From assembly GCA_900475325.1 (NCBI GenBank), contig LS483371.1:3534001-3598000 (forward strand): a stretch of 64,000 nt of DNA, given 5' to 3'. The stretch comes from Paucimonas lemoignei. GTDB lineage: Bacteria; Pseudomonadota; Gammaproteobacteria; Pseudomonadales; Pseudomonadaceae. Shown in pieces: positions 61,402 through 64,000 of this stretch. Each line of letters begins with the position of its first letter. The stretch's first letter is position 1. The position numbers and the translations under genes are program-made. A model generated the notes under the pieces. The model was not told where the DNA came from. It saw nothing but the letters and a program-made list of their open reading frames with translations, and did not search any database.

Positions 61402-62985
61402 TCAAAACGACAGGCTCAGGCGGGCGTGCAGGCGATTGTCACCGCGTTCGGTCTCACTGGCCTCGGCATGCAGTACGTGGCCGTAGTCGACCTGTAAATT
61501 CAGATAGCGGCGGTACGACACCCGCATGCCAAGCCCGGTGCTGCTCAAGGCCACATGGGTGAACTCACCGGGCAACGCGTGGTTGCGGGTCAGGTAGGCG
61601 TTGTCATAGAACGCCAGCGCGCGGCACTGCCAACTGCCACTGCCACACATAGGCGGCGTGTAAGCCTCAAGGTTGCTGCTGATGCCGGAGTCGTTGGAGA
61701 CTTCCCGCTCGCGGAAACCGCGCACCGACATCGCGCCGCCTGCGCCGAACTGCTCGCCGGGGATCAGCGCGTCGTTGCTGTACTGACCGTTGAGTACACC
61801 CCGCAACTGCCAGTCAGCGGGCAACGCCTGGGTGATGTTGGCGGCCAGCCGCAGCGCCGTGTAGTCGTCCCTGGCGTCAGTGCGCGCCAGGTCGAAATCA
61901 CTTTGCCGCCCGCGTGAACCGCCCGGGATGTTGTGGGCCAGGGTCACGGCGAAATTGGCGTCGCCATCCAGCCGCACCCAAGTGCCCTGGTAACCGACGC
62001 TGAGGGGATGCACGGTGATGTCATTGCCCAGCTGAACATCTTCAGCTTCAAGGTTGTTCTTGTAGGCTTTGTAGTCGATGCCATACACCAGCTTGGACTG
62101 GTAATTGCCGTCGGTGGCGAGGTTGTGGTTGTAGCGCCCGCCGAAAATGGTGCCTTTGCCGCTCACGGCGAGGTCGAAGATACCCGCTGTGACCAGACCG
62201 TTGTCCACGTCCGAGTAACTGGTGAAGAAGTCCAGGGAATCGCCTAGCGCATATAAAGGCAGGTGATAACCCAGGCCGTAGACGCTGACCCGCTCGGGTT
62301 TTTCCAGGGTGGTGGTGTATTGCAGGCTCATGACCTGATCGCGACCGAACAGGTTGGCGTTTTGCAACACCGCACCCATGTAGGTCTTGCCGGTTTCTTC
62401 AGTGCCGCTGTTGTCCATGTTCAGCGACGCGCTCCACGGCGACTCATCCGTGACCTGCAAATCCGCGTCCACAGCGTCCTGCCCTTCGCTGTTCTTGAGC
62501 TTCATCACCGTCTGTTTGGCGGGGTTTTCATTGGCCAGTTTGAGGCTTTTGGAGATCGCCGTAAGGTCGGGGGTCTGCCCCTCCTGCAATCCCGGCAAGG
62601 CATTGCGTACGTTTTCATTGCTGAAATGCTGGTTGCCCGTGATTCGCACCTGGCCGATGCGTGCTTCCACGACCTGCAACACCACAACCCCGCCGTTCAA
62701 CTCCTGCTCGGGCAGGTCAACGCGCACCAGTTGATAGCCGTGCCGGTGATAGGCCGCTTCCAGCGCTTCCTGAGCCTTGACCACATCAGCGAAATCACGC
62801 TGGCCGCCGACAAAAGCGGCAACGCTTTGTTGAAGCTCGTTAGACGGGAGCAACGTGTTGCCACGCACTTCAAATTGATTGATATCGAAGCGCGGGGAAG
62901 CAGGCGCAACTTCGTTGGCAGCGGCGACACCGGCGCACGTGGCCAGGGAAGCAGGCACCAGAAACAGCAACGAACGCAAAGTCAT
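61402..62985 (-). CDS. TpsB outer-membrane secretion pore (ShlB/FhaC/HecB family)
   Basis: A 527-residue outer-membrane pore that secretes the TpsA partner. A signal peptide (to about residue 24) is followed by two POTRA domains (about 34-110, FDINQFEVRGNTLL; and 110-185, QVRITGNQHFSNENVRNALPGLQEG) and a 16-strand barrel (about 195-527) with the conserved lid-loop motif MSVRGFRE and a C-terminal aromatic strand LHARLSLSF. The gene is directly upstream of TpsA, eight bases apart, and starts at ATG 62985 with AAGG upstream. The FecR-domain gene completes a three-gene operon. Confidence 0.9.
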   Translation of the reverse strand: MTLRSLLFLVPASLATCAGVAAANEVAPASPRFDINQFEVRGNTLLPSNELQQSVAAFVGGQRDFADVVKAQEALEAAYHRHGYQLVRVDLPEQELNGGVVVLQVVEARIGQVRITGNQHFSNENVRNALPGLQEGQTPDLTAISKSLKLANENPAKQTVMKLKNSEGQDAVDADLQVTDESPWSASLNMDNSGTEETGKTYMGAVLQNANLFGRDQVMSLQYTTTLEKPERVSVYGLGYHLPLYALGDSLDFFTSYSDVDNGLVTAGIFDLAVSGKGTIFGGRYNHNLATDGNYQSKLVYGIDYKAYKNNLEAEDVQLGNDITVHPLSVGYQGTWVRLDGDANFAVTLAHNIPGGSRGRQSDFDLARTDARDDYTALRLAANITQALPADWQLRGVLNGQYSNDALIPGEQFGAGGAMSVRGFREREVSNDSGISSNLEAYTPPMCGSGSWQCRALAFYDNAYLTRNHALPGEFTHVALSSTGLGMRVSYRRYLNLQVDYGHVLHAEASETERGDNRLHARLSLSF

Positions 62986-63241
62986 TGTCAGGCCCTTGGG
63001 CAGCAGTAGATACGCAAATACTCAAATACGCACTGCATGCCGAGCCTGCAGGGGGTCTTCTTTTTTCGCAGTCTATCTGCTGTGATATCAAACTGAAATC
63101 AAAGAGTTTCTGCACCGACGGTTGGCGCGCGGGACTGTGCGGCAGTTCTCAGAGTCAAAGCATCCGGCGGCGGCCTTGGTAAGCCGCCTCAAAGTGGCTA
63201 CTCTCTGCGGCCTCATTGCAGTCAATCGATCAGGGCTTGAG

Positions 63242-64000
63242 ATGATTAGAGAGCTGAAGACGTTTATCTGCGTCGCGCAAAAAGGCACCTTCGCGGCGGC
63301 CGGTCAGCACGTGGGCCTGACCCAGTCGGCGGTCAGCGCCCAGATCAAAAACCTGGAAGACACGCTCGGCGTAAAGCTGTTCGATCGAACCGGTCGGGCC
63401 GCGACACTCAATTCGGCCGGGCAACGGGCGATACCGCTGGCCGAAGAGATCCTGCAAATCTTTGCCCGGATGGGCGCCGCCGACAGCGGCAATGACTTCC
63501 ACGGCGCCTTGCGTATCGGCGCCATCGGCACGGTTCAGACCGGCATTCTGCCCCAGGCCCTGGTGGCGCTCAGGGCCCAGGCGCCGTTCATTGAAACCAA
63601 CCTGGTGCCCGGCGTTTCCCTCAACCTGCTCAGCCAGGTGGATGCCGGCGAACTGGATCTGGCGATCATGATCAGACCGCCCTTCGCCCTGCCCAAGGAC
63701 CTGCACGCTGAAGTCATCGCCCGCGAGGAGTTTGTCTTGATTACCTCAAAGGACATTCAGGGAGATGACCCGCTGGCGATTCTGGCCGAGCAGCCTTTTG
63801 TGCGGTATGACCGAGGGTCTTTCGGCGGACGGCTGGTTACTCAGTTTCTGCGTCAGCAAAAAATCCATGTGCAGCAAGCGCTGGAACTGGATGAACTGGA
63901 TGCCATCGTCAAGATGGTCCGCAGCGGCCTGGGTGTTTCACTGGTGCCCAAGGCAGGCCTGTGGCTGGAACACGTCGGCAACTTGCGAGTGCTTGAGCTG
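63242..64000 (+). CDS. LysR family regulator, 3' end cut by window
   Basis: At least 253 residues of a LysR regulator; the frame is open to the window end. The winged helix (about 1-60) reads ELKTFICVAQKGTFAAAGQHVGLT, AQIKNLEDTLGVKLFDRTGRA. The effector domain (from about 88) has LRIGAIGTVQTGILPQAL and ELDLAIMIRPPFALP. ATG 63242 has AGGG six bases upstream. It is divergent from the two-partner secretion operon by 256 bases, so it is placed to regulate it, though LysR control of such operons is not established. A family match is firm; the C-terminal end is unseen. Confidence 0.88.
   Translation, partial: MIRELKTFICVAQKGTFAAAGQHVGLTQSAVSAQIKNLEDTLGVKLFDRTGRAATLNSAGQRAIPLAEEILQIFARMGAADSGNDFHGALRIGAIGTVQTGILPQALVALRAQAPFIETNLVPGVSLNLLSQVDAGELDLAIMIRPPFALPKDLHAEVIAREEFVLITSKDIQGDDPLAILAEQPFVRYDRGSFGGRLVTQFLRQQKIHVQQALELDELDAIVKMVRSGLGVSLVPKAGLWLEHVGNLRVLEL

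Noticed and set aside
62263..63009. Plus-strand open frame of 248 codons
   Set aside because: It is antisense to the POTRA and early barrel part of TpsB, which has clear family motifs.

Overview
The window is about 64 kb of a Pseudomonas chromosome, probably from the fluorescens-syringae part of the genus. This is inferred from the high GC, the REP/REPIN palindromes (arms such as GTGGGAGCGAATTCATTCGCG and GTGGGACCGGCTTTAGCCGG), the many LysR/MFS/ABC genes, a FecI-FecR-TonB receptor cassette and a MocR-type regulator. No rRNA, tRNA, transposase, integrase, phage gene or CRISPR array was seen. It reads as core-accessory metabolic chromosome: short catabolic or biosynthetic operons, each beside its own regulator. 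I support 60 protein genes, two of them cut by the window edges.

Layout. 0-5 kb: a cut D-2-hydroxyacid dehydrogenase, an MFS transporter and an IclR regulator, then a CMD/AhpD-like protein facing a MocR regulator. 5-12 kb: GNAT plus AzoR-like reductase; then a leftward set of SnoaL-like protein, a PNPOx-ferredoxin-reductase fusion and a GST, headed by two tandem related LysR genes. 12-14 kb: an exporter-type ABC protein. 14-24 kb: a bidirectional catabolic locus. The leftward operon encodes an ABC permease-ATPase fusion, a PhyH dioxygenase, a solute-binding protein, a class II aldolase, a DUF1028 protein and an ArgE-like deacylase. The rightward operon encodes RidA, an altered type II dehydroquinase and a flavin monooxygenase. 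A LysR gene lies between them. 24-31 kb: XRE regulator/SDR pair, a tiny charged protein, and an iron-uptake cassette (Fur-like site, ECF sigma, anti-sigma, STN-bearing TonB receptor, terminator). 30-39 kb: DJ-1 protein, GNAT, LysR, hybrid histidine kinase, HIT, OsmC, Coq7-type diiron hydroxylase, MFS exporter and its divergent TetR-family regulator. 39-44 kb: LysR plus SDR-MFS-split transketolase operon. 44-48 kb: haem-oxygenase-like diiron enzyme, methyltransferase and DCC protein with overlapping genes; then a small heat-shock gene with a sigma-32-like promoter and a 5' leader that can mask its ribosome binding site. 48-55 kb: a CHASE3-like chemoreceptor, a two-component pair, and a nitrate/sulfonate-type ABC ATPase with a double-length permease but no binding protein. 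55-56 kb: a noncoding array of extended REP repeats. 56-64 kb: YfcF-like GST, cupin/LysR pair, a two-partner secretion operon (TpsB, short alanine-repeat TpsA, FecR-domain protein) and a cut LysR gene.

The best candidates for undescribed biology are the diiron enzyme-methyltransferase-DCC operon (44.8-47.6 kb), the RidA/dehydroquinase-like/monooxygenase plus oxygenase/aldolase/deacylase locus (14.3-24.0 kb), and the TpsB-TpsA-FecR operon (58.2-63.0 kb). All functional statements rest on motif recognition by eye; no database search was run.
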